In this document: one piece after another, positions 33,185 to 43,611 of the stretch
How positions within the stretch are numbered: the first letter of the stretch is position 1
Layout of the letters: each line of letters opens with the position of its first letter
Source: Stenocarpella maydis
Taxonomy: Eukaryota; Ascomycota; Sordariomycetes; Diaporthales; Diaporthaceae
Length of the DNA: 64,000 bases
NCBI GenBank assembly: GCA_002270565.1
Contig: NQMI01000187.1
Coordinates: forward strand, 3,899-67,898
Direction of reading: 5' to 3'
The notes under the pieces: model-generated
Told to the model about the DNA's origin: nothing
The model's database searches: none
What the model saw: only the letters and a program-made list of their open reading frames with translations
Position numbers and translations under genes: made by a program

Positions 33185-35240
33185 TTATACAGAAACTGTA
33201 CTGTCCTTCCTCGGCGACGGCCCGGTCCTTAGGCCCTGTATCGCAACCATTGCGCCCCATGCCCCCGGGTCGGGGGGCAGCACGCCGTCGCCCCCCGGCT
33301 CGCGCCCAGCCGCAACGTACGTGGCCCTTCCAAGCCTCGGGGTCATGTGCTTAGTGGCCTCCGCGCCCCTGACTGCCGCCTTGACGCCCTCGTCGAGACT
33401 GCCAGTCTTCTGAATCGCCGCGGCGAAAGGCAGCAGGGTGTCCATCACCGTGCGGTCGCCCACCTTGGCCGGGGTGTACTTTGCCAGGTGCTCAAGCGCA
33501 GTGGTGAGAGAGTAAGCCCAGACCTCGGGCGCGCCTTGGGCTTGACCGCCTTGTACGCTGTGCTCGACCGCGTTGCGCAGTGAGACGAAGAAGATGCCAA
33601 GGATACCCCCGAGCGTGCCGCCCATTTTGCTCTCAACAATGTCCTCCAGCTCCCGGAGCACGGTGACAACCGAGCCGGTGGCTGCGGTGCTCTTCTCATC
33701 CAGCGCTACGAGCAGGCAGGTCGCACCTGTCTTGAGCGTCTCGCCGCAGTCTCCGTCACCCATCAGAGTGTCCCCTGGAGCCGCAGTGATCATCAGCATC
33801 CCGTCTGTTGACCGCCCAAAGCACCAGACAGCAGACCTGCTATGGGCAAGTAGGACTCACATTTTGTTAGATCGGGTTCCGCCTGTATGAGTGCGTCGCA
33901 TGCGCCGCGCAACATCTTGTCCAAAGTAGCCGGTTCAAGTCTCAGGTCCCTGCTGGGATCCACGGCTGCCCTCTCGGGCTCTTCCGGGGGGCTGACGAGC
34001 TGCTGCCGGCGCTTCCGCCTCGAGCCCTGTGACCCAGCCATGGACTCCCATGAGGTAGTCGTCTTGACGTCTGCAAAAGCCTTGATCTCCTCGGCCGAAT
34101 AAGCACAGCTCTCTGCCGCGGCTGTCACGTTGATCATGGACACAGAAAATGCCTGTGCGTTGAGAGACCTGTGGCACTAGTTAGCCCAACTGAGCGTTCC
34201 CTCGATGTCGCCCTTCTAAACAGTTTGGATGCGCGCCGTCTTGCGTGATGGGGTGGGCGTACGTTTCAAGAGGTCCGACGTAGACACGCACAGGCTCAAT
34301 GTCCCAATCAGCGGCCAGTTGCTCGAGAATCTCGTCGGTCAAGGCGCCCATCTCCAGTGGTGATATGCCGCCAAAGTTACTGATCAGCAACATGGTCTCA
34401 TCGCCAGGCCTGAATTTCACATAACCCCGGTCAGGGTCCTTCTCGTCCAAGCAGTGGGTCAGTATCATCTTGACCAGCTCCTCGGCCGAAGGCGCCGGGG
34501 ACAGCCTCTTGTAACCAGGCTCGTTGTGCGGCCCCGTGCCGATCTCAACCTCGTCATCTCCAAGCACCGCATGTTCGGCCCGCCCGGGTACGTGGCAGTG
34601 ATCTAGCGTGGCAGCGATCGAAACGATCTGCTGAGAAAACGCCACTCCGAGGCCGTAGACGTCGTCCAGAGATGCGCCCTGCCCGGCGGCGCCACCCATT
34701 ACCTTGAGGACCCCAATCTGCCCGGCAAGCCCTCTACGTCCAACCAGAGACCCATTGGCTTTTCCGACAGAGACGTCGTCGCCACATACAATCATGCGGC
34801 ATCGGTGACCCCTCGCAACGGCCTTCTCGTTCGCAAGGCCAAAATGCAAGCAATCACCGGTGTAGTTAGTCACCACAAGAATGGTGCCCTCTTTACTTGG
34901 CACTGCATCGATGGCAGCCAAGATCTGCTTCGTCGAGGGGCTGGCGAAGATGTCCCCGCCGACTGAGGCCGCAAGCAGGTTTTCGCCAACGTAACCGCTC
35001 CACGCTGATGAGGTTGTCAGCAGCGAGCCACGAAACGCACCGCTGCTCCTGAGGCTACGCACCCGGCTCGTGGCCTGATCCTCCACCGGAGACGATGCTG
35101 ACCTTGTTCTGGTCGTGTTTTGTGTCGAATACAACTCGATTGGCTTCGTCGAGCGATAGGGAGGGATTGTACGAGATGAGCCCCCGCAGGCACTTGACCA
35201 CAAGGCCATCCGGGGAGTGGAAAAGGTGAGCTCTAGACAT
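33185..35240 (-). CDS. Dihydroxyacetone/erythrulose kinase (DAK family, EYK1-like)
   Basis: Four exons (35240-35063, 35004-34263, 34168-33861, 33774-33185) give 605 residues, typical of two-domain ATP-dependent DAK kinases. The K domain has SIVSGGGSGHEPAWSGYVG (formed across intron 1) and HCHVPG with the substrate-binding His (H197), known in DhaK to hold the ketone covalently. GTGPHNEPGYKR follows. After a variable linker comes the nucleotide-binding L domain with MGDGDCGETL, formed across intron 3, whose aspartates bind magnesium. The family phosphorylates dihydroxyacetone and, in the EYK1 and LerK branches, L-erythrulose. The adjoining RpiB- and TIM-type isomerase genes favour erythrulose as substrate here; this is inference from context. 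The C-terminus beyond the L domain is short and Pro/Gly-rich. Confidence 0.93.
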
Positions 35241-36576
35241 TGTGCCCGACACTGACGTCCTGCTGAGACGAGTCTAATCTGGATGGGTTTGCCTGATGCT
35301 ATGGTTCCCCTATATGTGGAATCTGATCACGACGCTGACGAGTAAAGCCAAGGGGGCACCGCACTTTACCCGGGCTGTACTGCCTGCATACTGCTCATTC
35401 GCCTGGAGTATCCTGGTTGCCCAGGCGTGTCCACACAAACCCAGCACGGAGACAAGAGGCGAGAAAGGAGAATGTATCGGTACTTCTGAGTTAGGCATAC
35501 CGCAAGGTCGGCGTCGTGGGCCTGCGCTGTGTCCTCAGCTGACATTCGTCCCAGTCGGAACCCCTCATCAATCTTGACTAACACCATTAATCCCCGTGAT
35601 GAGTTTTCAGCCAGCCTCCCCCCCCCCAACCGCTGCGAGCGAGGTTGTAGAAATGTCAACCTCACTTCGCGTCGGGAATTAGGAACCGGACATCCTGAGC
35701 CTGCGAACAGCATGCAAGCGTCAGCCGAGTTGAGCTGCCATGTGTTCTGACTGAACCAGTCTCTCCTCTCAGTGGTGGAATTGTAGCCCTCAGGCCAGAC
35801 GTTTCCCCGCTTTTTCCTTCTGGGGCTTGAGGTGGAACACGGATATTTTGTAGTGTAGGTCCAGACCTGTCCGGATTCTCCACCATCTCCAACGACATCG
35901 GAGGCCCACATTGCCCCAGGTTTCAACACCAGGTCTGCCCACAGACCCGCCCCGCTAATTTCGCTTTTGCCGAAGGGAAAGGGTAGTGTAAAAGCACAGC
36001 CGAGACAGCGGGGTTATCAGCAGGCGTTCGCAGCTCGTTTCGTGGGGATAAAGGACCCTGGTCGTAGCGTCGAAATGGAGGAGCTACCGGTTTTACTGCA
36101 ACGGGCAACCCGAACAAGCAGCATCTTGGGAAATCCCCATGTTGAATCTGGCATCCTCCTCGGAGGGTGACAAGCAACCAAATATCCCCCCGCTTCGAAA
36201 TGAGGAACCCTGAAGGCTTGCTGGTCAAAGGTGGGGAAGCTCGCTCTGGCCGCCCAAAGCCTGATGTATTGGTACGCTGGACAATGGCATTTGCCCACGT
36301 CCAATTATATAGGCCCACCGGGTCGTCGACTTTTGGGAATAGCCTGGCACAGCGATGATGACACGGCGAAAGTCCCGCGGGCAAACCTCGCACCCCTCAT
36401 TTCATATACGCTGCCCACCAACGCAGTCCTAGAAATTGTTTATCTGATCCGTTTAGCTTTGGTAGTCGGAGGCACACGCACCCACGTACATCACCTCCGA
36501 GCAAATAAGTAACTTCGCGCCACTCCAGAAAATCGACGGGCCAGCCCCGTCCCAGTGAAGTTTGTTTTACCTCAGT
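35241..36576. promoter_or_regulatory. Bidirectional control region, kinase and RpiB-type isomerase
   Basis: 1.3 kb separate the kinase start (minus) from the newly found isomerase start (plus). Open frames in it (35366-35929, 35923-36393, both minus) lack any domain signature. It holds a C10 run at 35618-35627 and an ATATCCCCCC sequence at 36182-36191, whose reverse complement recurs at 37346-37355 in front of the TIM-like gene. No transcription-factor gene, such as the EUF1 regulator of Yarrowia, is found in it. Confidence 0.5.
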
Positions 36577-37127
36577 ATGGCCACAAATGGAGCAACACCG
36601 AGATGGAGGGTGGCGGTAGGGTGCGATGTAAGCCAGCACCCGACTTTATCTGATTGTGTGTCTAGAGTCATTGCTGATGCCTGAGAGGGTAGGATGCGGG
36701 TGTGAGATACAAGGACACCATAAAAGCCGATTTTTCCAAGGACCCGCGGGTCGAACACATTGAAGATGTGGGCTCGTTCGCCACAGACGACAAGACTGCC
36801 TACCCTCTCCGCGCGGCCGCGGCAGCCCGCCTAGTCGCCGACGGGAAGGTGGACCGCGCACTCCTGATTTGCGGGACGGGTCTCGGGGTCGCCATCTCCG
36901 CCAACAAGGTGAAGGGAGTCAGGGCGGTCACGGCGCATGATTCCTTCTCTGTCGAGCGGGCGGTGTTGAGCAACAATGCCCAGGTGCTATGCATGGGCGA
37001 GCGAGTGATCGGGTTGGAACTGGCCCGCAGGCTGGCCAAGGAGTGGCTTGGTTACGTGTTTGACGAGAAGAGTGCCAGTGCCAGCAAGGTTGAGGCCATT
37101 CGCGACCTCGAAAAGGGGGCAGTGTGA
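36577..37127 (+). CDS. RpiB/LacAB-type sugar-phosphate isomerase (EYI2/EryI-like)
   Basis: Two exons: a short first exon 36577-36627 ([17 protein letters not shown]) and 36693-37127, giving 161 residues. Without the first exon the protein would lack its beginning, because the RpiB fold starts with a strand and the D-D/H-A-G motif. Splicing gives [14 protein letters not shown], exactly that motif. Also visible are the catalytic cysteine in LICGTGLG (C77), ANKVKGVRA and the conserved HD in TAHDSF (H99). The family interconverts ketose and aldose phosphates by a Cys base: ribulose-5-P/ribose-5-P, or D-erythrulose-4-P/D-erythrose-4-P in erythritol pathways (EryI, EYI2). Beside an erythrulose-type kinase and a TIM-like isomerase, the C4 role is the better guess. 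The 65-bp intron is 36628-36692. Confidence 0.9.
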
Positions 37128-37663
37128 GTTTCGGCATGCGCTTTGTAGGCGAGACCTGCCCTCCCATTACCCGGATGAATCAAATGTATTATCCGACCCG
37201 CTTGCTTTGCATGTGAAATGCTGGGGACTGAGAAGCCCGCACCCTGACGGAGTGCAGACCAGATGGCCTCCGTCAGAGAACAAGTTGAGTGCGTATGTCT
37301 GGGGCTGCTGCACCGCCTGCGCGGTCGTCAGCAGCAACTAGGCCTGGGGGGATATCCACGGATGGTAGACCGGGTGGTCTGTCCTCGTCAAATTGGGGCT
37401 CTCATGCCCACCTAGGAAGCCTGTACACTATGACGCGACCAGGGGTCTGACTCAAGAAAGGCGTATCACCCCAGAGACCAACATCTCCTGTTTCTTGGTC
37501 CTTGCCCCGGCCGGAGCAGCTCCGTCCTTGTACTCATATCCGTCTGCTCTCCGGCTCCCAGCGCCCTCCTCTGGATAGGGCACGCGAAGAAGGAAGCAGC
37601 CCCGGTTTTCGACAACAGCGCATCCAGATCCTGTCGGGCGGCCCGCTCCTCGCATCTCAAGTC
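37128..37663. other. Spacer upstream of the TIM-like gene
   Basis: 536 bases between two co-directional genes, containing GGGGGGATAT at 37346-37355. No further coding unit. Confidence 0.45.
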
Positions 37664-38490
37664 ATGGCCAGTCCGGCACAGAAGCGCCGTCGCCTGGTGG
37701 GCGTGTCAACCAAGTAGGGGCCATTTAGCCCATGTCCACGTTGGGTATATCGGCTGATGACAAACGAAGGATGTACTTCTCGGCGCAGCGGACGAGGCAG
37801 TACGTTGGTGATGTTGTGGCGCGGCTTGCAGCGGCACGCGGTCTCGACGAGGTCGACATCTTCATCATCCCGGATGCCATCACCCTGATGTCGGTCGTGT
37901 CCCAGGTGCAGAGCAGCAGCGTACCGGTCCTCGTGGGCGCCCAGGATGCATTCTGGGAGGATTCGGGATCATACACGGGCGAGGTGTCCCCGTCGGTGCT
38001 CTCAGAGGTGGGCTGCCGCATGGTCGAGGTTGGGCATGCTGAGCGAAGGCGACTGTTTCACGAGACGGACGCGGACACGGCAAAGAAGGCGGCGGCAGCT
38101 GCGAGGAACGGGCTGACGCCGCTGGTGTGCGTGGGCGAGGGCACAAAGGGCGCGGTGAGCATGGCGGTGGGGCAGTGTGCAAGGCAGGTGGAAAGCGTCA
38201 TGGCGGCGGTCCCGGAGGCGGCCGAGGTCATCTTTGCTTATGAGCCTGTGTGGGCCATCGGCGCCACAGAGCCCGCGGCAGCCGAGCACGTGGCGGGCGT
38301 GGTGAGTGCGTTGCGCGAGCTGGCATGCGTCAAGGAGCGCCAGGGGACGGTACGCATCATCTACGGCGGGTCTGCGGGCCCAGGGCTGTTTGAGAAGCTC
38401 AAGGACTCTGCAGACGGGCTGTTCCTCGGCCGATTCGCGCACGACGCGGAGGCTTTTGTCAAGACGGTCGGCGAGGTGTCGGCTGCATGA
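37664..38490 (+). CDS. Triosephosphate-isomerase-like protein (L-erythrulose-1-phosphate isomerase type, EYI1/EryH-like)
   Basis: Two exons: 37664-37713 and 37770-38490, giving 256 residues. The short first exon ends LVGVSTK, and the splice forms GVSTKMYF, which restores the catalytic lysine (K17) of the TIM active site. An ATG further downstream (37732) opens a longer-looking frame that lacks this Lys. The other catalytic residues are present: His in VGHAERR (H106) and Glu in FAYEPVWAIGA (E175), with phosphate loop IIYGGSAGPG and GLFLGRFA. Housekeeping TIM has N-x-K and GHSERR; here the Asn is replaced by Ser and the Ser by Ala. Such divergent TIM paralogues act on L-erythrulose-1-phosphate in bacterial (EryH, LerI) and Yarrowia (EYI1) pathways. 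It lies last in the cluster, co-directional with the RpiB gene. Confidence 0.92.
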
Positions 38491-39076
38491 GAGACAGACA
38501 GGTGTGAGGGCGCCGTGGCGATCCTGTAATGGCCGTAGGATAGACAGCAATGGTCGGAGCCCAACAGCCTTTACTACGTCGGAAGCGGACCCGAGGAGAT
38601 GGTGTAATACAGAACGCGTCGTGGGGTCTCGAGGGCGCATGTGGGTTGAAACTGAAGCTGTGCATGCAGCACAACTTGAAGTACTGTACTCCGTGCAGCT
38701 GGTAGTCGGCCGGCCGGCCGGCCGGCCTCTGCCGTTCCGGCTGTGGCCCGAGCTGCCCAAAGTACCGACCTGCGTATCTGGGTACCTGGGTACCTTGCAC
38801 CTGCCTGCCTTTAGCACCTGAGCTATGTACTGTGTCATCATCTGGTACTCCGTAGTTTTGGTCCATCGTGGCAGAGAGACGCGTCGCCTCGCTCACCACC
38901 AACTGTGCCCACTGCAGTTGTAGCTGCAACACGATGCCTGCCATCCTTTTCCTCCGCCCAGCTGCTCTCAGACTCGTCAACTTTTCATGAAGCCAGCTAG
39001 CTGACTTGCAGCCGAGACTTGCTGGTCAACAAACCAGAAGTATTTCCAAAAGAAAGAAGAAGCCCCAAACAAAAGC
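38491..39076. other. Spacer between TIM-like and DIM-5 genes
   Basis: 586 bases with a (GGCC)5 run at 38708-38727, GGTACCTGGGTACC at 38781-38795 and a TACTCCGTA motif at 38846-38854. It should contain the TIM-like 3' UTR and the DIM-5 promoter. Confidence 0.5.
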
Positions 39077-40345
39077 ATGGAAGCAGCTACGAAGCGCCAT
39101 TTCTACCACCATGGGGTCGAGTCCAAGGTATGTATGTGCGAGGCCGAAGCAGAAACTGGAGGCGGAGCTGAACGGGCCCGAGTCTGCCCTGATCTGGTCC
39201 GGCCTCGACTGGAGTTGTGGTCCTGACTTATGGCCCAGGTCTCCGACTCGGAACGCAAGACCTGCCATTTCTGCCAGCTTCGTGCCTTCGCCGCCCACGA
39301 CAAGTACCCCGTCACCATAGTCAACGAGACAGATGACGGCGCCATGCTGCCTCCAGACTTTGCCTTCATCGACCGCTCCATCCTGGGCCCCGGCGTCACC
39401 CCTGCCCAGAAGGAGTTCCGTACGGGCTGTGACTGCCCCTATCCCGAGTCCTGCATGTACTCTACTTGCAAATGTCTTGACGAGGTAGTGGACCCGGATG
39501 ACGACGAAGACGTGGGCGAGCTCGACGACGAGGACCAGGAGAGCCTGAAGTGGGCCGAGGAGCACCTGAAGAAGCCAGGCTGGGCAAGATCGCGGGCCAG
39601 CCGCGATGGATCCAGAGACACCCCCGCGTCCGCTGCCGCCAACGAACACGGCCACGCCACCAACGGGCCCCTCGCGAAGAAGCGTTTTGCTTACCACTCG
39701 CAAGGCCCCAAAAAGGGGCTCCTGCGGGGCTCCTACCTCAACTCACGGGCACCCATCTACGAATGCCACGAGGCCTGCCACTGCACCCAGGAGCTCTGCC
39801 CCAACCGCGTGGTCGAGAGGGGGCGGAAGGTGCCCCTGCAGATCTTCAGGACGGATGACGGCCGCGGCTGGGGGGTCAGGACCATGCGCGAACTGAAGCG
39901 AGGGCAGTTTGTGGACTGCTACCTGGGAGAGATCATCACGCCAGACGAGGCGAGGCAGAGGCGACACAAGTCGTCAAAGGCGCAGCGCAAGGACGTCTAC
40001 CTATTTGGCCTGGACAAGTTTACGGACCCCGAATCGAACGACACCCGACTGCGAGGGGCGCCGATGGAGGTGGATGGCGAGTTCATGTCCGGGCCAACGC
40101 GCTTCATCAACCACAGCTGTAGCCCCAACCTGCGAATCTTTGCCCGGGTGGGCGACCATGCGGACAAGCACATCCACGACCTTGGGCTGTTTGCAATCCG
40201 CCCGATTAGCAAGGGCGAGGAGTTGATGTTTGACTATGTGGATGGGCAGGAGGGGATTGAGAGCAATGCCATGGACGAAGAACTACAAGGAGAAATGACG
40301 CAATGCCTCTGTGGTAGTGACAACTGCAGAGGCTTTCTGTGGTGA
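39077..40345 (+). CDS. dim-5: Histone H3 lysine-9 methyltransferase, DIM-5/Clr4 type
   Basis: Two exons (39077-39127 and 39239-40345) give 385 residues. The short first exon MEAATKRHFYHHGVESK resembles the start of Neurospora DIM-5 and is missed if the in-frame ATG at 39230 is used; that ATG lies inside the intron. The pre-SET cysteine cluster (TGCDCPYPESCMYSTCKC ... ECHEACHC ... LCPNRVV) is followed by the SET domain (GWGVRT, RFINHSCSPNL, ELMFDYVDG). The post-SET CLCGSDNCRGF zinc site ends the protein. Between the two parts of pre-SET there is a long acidic and polar insert (about residues 100-165). The enzyme trimethylates H3K9, which in Neurospora directs heterochromatin and DNA methylation at RIP-mutated DNA. 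A 21-base tandem repeat begins at the stop codon. Confidence 0.96.
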
Positions 40346-40390
40346 AGCAAGCGCCAGCTGTGGTGAAGCAAGCGCCAGCTGTGGTGAAGG
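40338..40390. repeat. 21-bp tandem repeat at the DIM-5 stop codon
   Basis: The unit TGTGGTGAAGCAAGCGCCAGC occurs twice in tandem with a partial third copy. The first TGG-TGA within it is the final Trp codon and stop of DIM-5. The duplication therefore extends the 3' UTR and leaves the protein unchanged. Confidence 0.85.
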
Positions 40391-41139
40391 GCATACGAGT
40401 GAGGATATCCAAGGCCAGGCCTGCCGAGCACAGGGGAGAGGCGTGGGGTTCCGCGTGTTATTCGCAGGGCAGGTTAGCACCAGATCATCAGCCGCAACCT
40501 AGGTATGTAAGTACCTAGGTAGGTACCTGTGATAGCTATGAAAAGGTGAGGGGGGATATGCTCGGGCCCTGCACAGAGTAGAGCAGGTCCCACACGCTAT
40601 ATGCTATTTGGGTACTTAGGTACCTACTAATATAGTAGGCGCCCAAGGTACATACTCCGTACATGTGAGCCGACGAACAGACCCCCAACCACGCATGCCT
40701 GCCGGTGATCTGATCTGATCCCATCTCATCTCATCGGATACCACCACCACGACCTCCTCTTCCTCCACCACCACCACCGACTGCTGCCGTCCGGCCGACC
40801 CAGACAAGCTTCTTGGCTTCCCACTCCTCATCAGCCTTGGTCGCGACCTCAGATGCATGCATGCCTGCCTCTGGGGCCTGCGTCTTTGCAACGAACCATG
40901 CCGTGACAGCTGAGGAACTAGAAAGCCGGGATTCGACAGCCGCCAGCCACCACCGCCCATCGCCAGTTGAGAGCTGCGACGCCGTTGCTTGCCCAGTCGT
41001 CCTCGACCTCGGCCCCGCCGTGTACTTCCACGACATCTAGGCCCACAGAGCAGTCGCGCCCTCGACAAAAACTCATCCGGGCCTGGCGACGCCTGCGAGG
41101 GCCCAGAGTTCAGCCTTCCCTGGCCGCCCGCCTCTCCAG
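40346..41139. other. Spacer upstream of the UBTD-like gene
   Basis: About 800 bases holding CCTAGGTA-type palindromic repeats (40498-40529, 40610-40626), a TACTCCGTA motif at 40653-40661 and ATCTGATC/ATCTCATC simple repeats near 40707-40735. The 5' UTR of the following gene probably includes its last part. Confidence 0.45.
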
Positions 41140-42329
41140 ATGGTGCGCAGTGCCAATGCCAATGCACATGCCCAATGCCCATGCGAATTCTGCCACGCCC
41201 TTGCCCTTCTTTTACTCCAGATATTTTGGGCATCGCCAGCTGACCTACGGTCGCCTAGGGTTGCTGCTTCTCGCTGGCCCGGGGCCCCAACTCCCCTTAC
41301 CCCGGTGGAGCTGCTTCGGCACCGCCCCACTCTGCAGACCTCTCTCAGTCGCAGTCGCAGTCGCAGGCCCAACCTTCTTCTTCCACCCGCTCTGCTGGGC
41401 CAGACCACAACCGCGCCGGTCCCCACCAGCACCGCAGTCGACACCGGCGCAGGCCTCTCGACCAGCACATCAACAAGCCCCTACGCCGGAACGAGTGGTC
41501 GTCCAAGAACCGCATCTGGTCAAGGCGTGCCTTGGACCGTGAACGCACCGACTTCTTCGACACTAGGGTTAGCGGCCGTCCAGAGATCTGGCAGACTCTG
41601 CATGCCGCCCTCGATGTCTTGTGGACCGCTGATATTGCCACACGCGTTGAAATTAACAATCCCACTGACGACCAAGGTGCTTCCTTGGCCCTGGCCACTG
41701 CGCAGTCAATCCTCGATGCGGCCGACATTACTCTGCCGACGGGCAACCTTGCCGACGGCGCCTACGACCTTCTGGGGAACTACTATCAGTTGCCAGCCCA
41801 CATCGTCTCTGACCCTCGTAACATCGACGACGACAATGATGACGACCGCTTTGGTGAGGCAAAGACTGCGGAGGACACCACCATGAATGCCGACGATGAT
41901 GACGGCGAGGACGGCGAGGACGGCGAGGACGGCGAGGACGGCGAGGAGGGGGAGGACGAGGCGGAGCGGCGTCGCATGCACAAGGGCAAGGCTGTTGTTA
42001 ATGTCTCTGACCACGTCCTCGCTGTTGTTCGCTTAAGCAATAATGCCCGAGATCTGAAGCTCGGCGTCGGGAGGGACGAGACCGTCCGCAGCATAATTCA
42101 CCGCATCATGGAGGAAGGCAACGTAAGTGGGACAAACCCCTGCTACTTTTTTCCCCAACCAGAAGACCTCGGCCTTGCTAATATAATGTTCCTCTGAATC
42201 CAGCTGCCCGCTGGCTACCGTGTCCGTCTCGTCCACATGGGCAAGATCCTCAAAGACAATACCTCGCTTACCGCCCAGGGCTGGACGGATCAAGTTATTA
42301 ACGCCTTCATCCACGAGCCTATACACTAG
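41140..42329 (+). CDS. Ubiquitin-domain-containing protein (UBTD1/2-like)
   Basis: Proposed exons: 41140-41142 (only the ATG, end of a mostly untranslated exon), 41259-42122 and 42204-42329, giving 330 residues. The second exon starts GCCFSLARGP, so the protein begins MGCCFS, a likely N-myristoylation and palmitoylation site as in this family. The intron 41143-41258 has a good branch site (GCTGACC). A Ser/Gln-rich segment is followed by the conserved UBTD N-terminal domain: LDQHINKPLRRNEWSSKN, DRERTDFFDTRVSGRPEIWQ and LPTGNLADGAYDLLGNYY. A GED repeat and an acidic tract (41900-41960) precede a C-terminal ubiquitin-like domain (VNVSDHVLAVVRLSNNARDL ... GYRVRLVHMGKILKDNTSL). Family members bridge E2 or E3 ubiquitin enzymes at membranes. 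The first junction is less certain than the others. Confidence 0.82.
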
Positions 42330-43611
42330 GAACAGTCGTTGGGCTTCCGACGGTTTACCGCGACAGGCGTGGGCCACCAAGACCAGCTTGCTCGAGGTGA
42401 TGCCGCCCGTGTCTATGCCCCAGAACCACGTTGACGGCTACGTGTCTCTGCCTCGAGCCGACAGGTGGTGCAATATTCAACATTCAGCTTCCCTTTTTTT
42501 GGGGGGGGGGGGTGGCCTCTCCGATATCGCACTGTTCGAGTGAGCGCACGAAACTCGTTCCTTAATCCGCCAACCGCTTCACTGGCCGCCCCTTTCTCAG
42601 GTCTTGCCTCATTTCAGAACTCGGCGCTCATCTGTACCACGCCAATCACGACCGTGTGCATCAAGGACCAAATCGGCCTGTCTCTTGACCGCACCAATCA
42701 TGAATGCTCATCAGATCACCATGTTAGAAGACTCGAGATGGCTTTTGCATTCGGCTTTTGCACATCTTTGTCAGGGCTTTGGTCCATATATTGTACTTGA
42801 GAGATACCCCTTTGTTGTTGCCATTTTCTACGTTTGCATGTTCTGAATCTCTGAATTCGGCTCACAGAAACGCTCGGTCTGATTTTGAAGCGTGATCCGA
42901 TCCGCTCATCAACCACGTGAGTGATGGCTGGTATAATCTCCAGTTTTGTTATTACCTGATATCCACACATAATCCTATACACAATTCTTTCTAGTGTTGG
43001 CCCCAGGTGGTGAGACCGAGACACTGCGCGAACCATACACCATGCTTGGTAGCGGATGATGCGACATCACATCTTGACCATGAGAGGGAAGGGACAAATA
43101 TGCTGCCAGAGCTGACTGTCGACGGTCAAAGACGAATTCATTGATACAGATGCTTCCCGGCATTCAATCTTCGCACTGCAAAAAATGTGGAGGTAGCTTC
43201 TGGAATTCAAGATAACATAACTTTGGCCTGCCCGAAATGTTTCGACCAAGGACTTATCTTACATGACACGAGAGCTTGGTGGTGGCAACTAAAGCAGCAG
43301 GGCTTGTCACGATGACAACACCACTCTCGAAATGCGAGATGGCCGCATCATCTCGTGTCAACAGCGCACGGAAGACTCCCGAAGCAAAGCGCGGACGTAT
43401 ATAATGTCAGAGTAATATGGGGCGGCTTTCAACATGGGCATATAAATTCAATCGTGGTAGCTTTTCCTTTGGGTGTGGGCTATTCTAGAGACAGCATCAT
43501 GCGTATCTCTTATGCTTTGCGCTACCTTTTCATCCCCCCACCCCCCAATGCGGGCTTTTCGAATTAAATCGGTTTCATCATCCCCATCTATACCTGTCAA
43601 CACATCCGAGA
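42330..43611. other. Convergent spacer, UBTD-like and beta-COP genes
   Basis: 1.3 kb with T7 then G12 at 42494-42512. Small frames on both strands show no gene features. Both flanking genes end here. Confidence 0.45.

Noticed and set aside
37732..37770. ATG at 37732 as start of the TIM-like gene
   Set aside because: It gives a protein without the catalytic lysine; splicing from 37664 restores GVSTKMYF, so 37732 is intronic.
39230..39238. ATG at 39230 as start of DIM-5
   Set aside because: The codons MAQ are the end of the intron (GCCCAG acceptor); exon 39077-39127 supplies a family-like N-terminus.
41444..41752. Start of the UBTD-like protein at MDRERTDFF (41532)
   Set aside because: Conserved family sequence (LDQHINKPLRRNEWSSKN) continues in frame upstream to GCCFS, so the start must be earlier.
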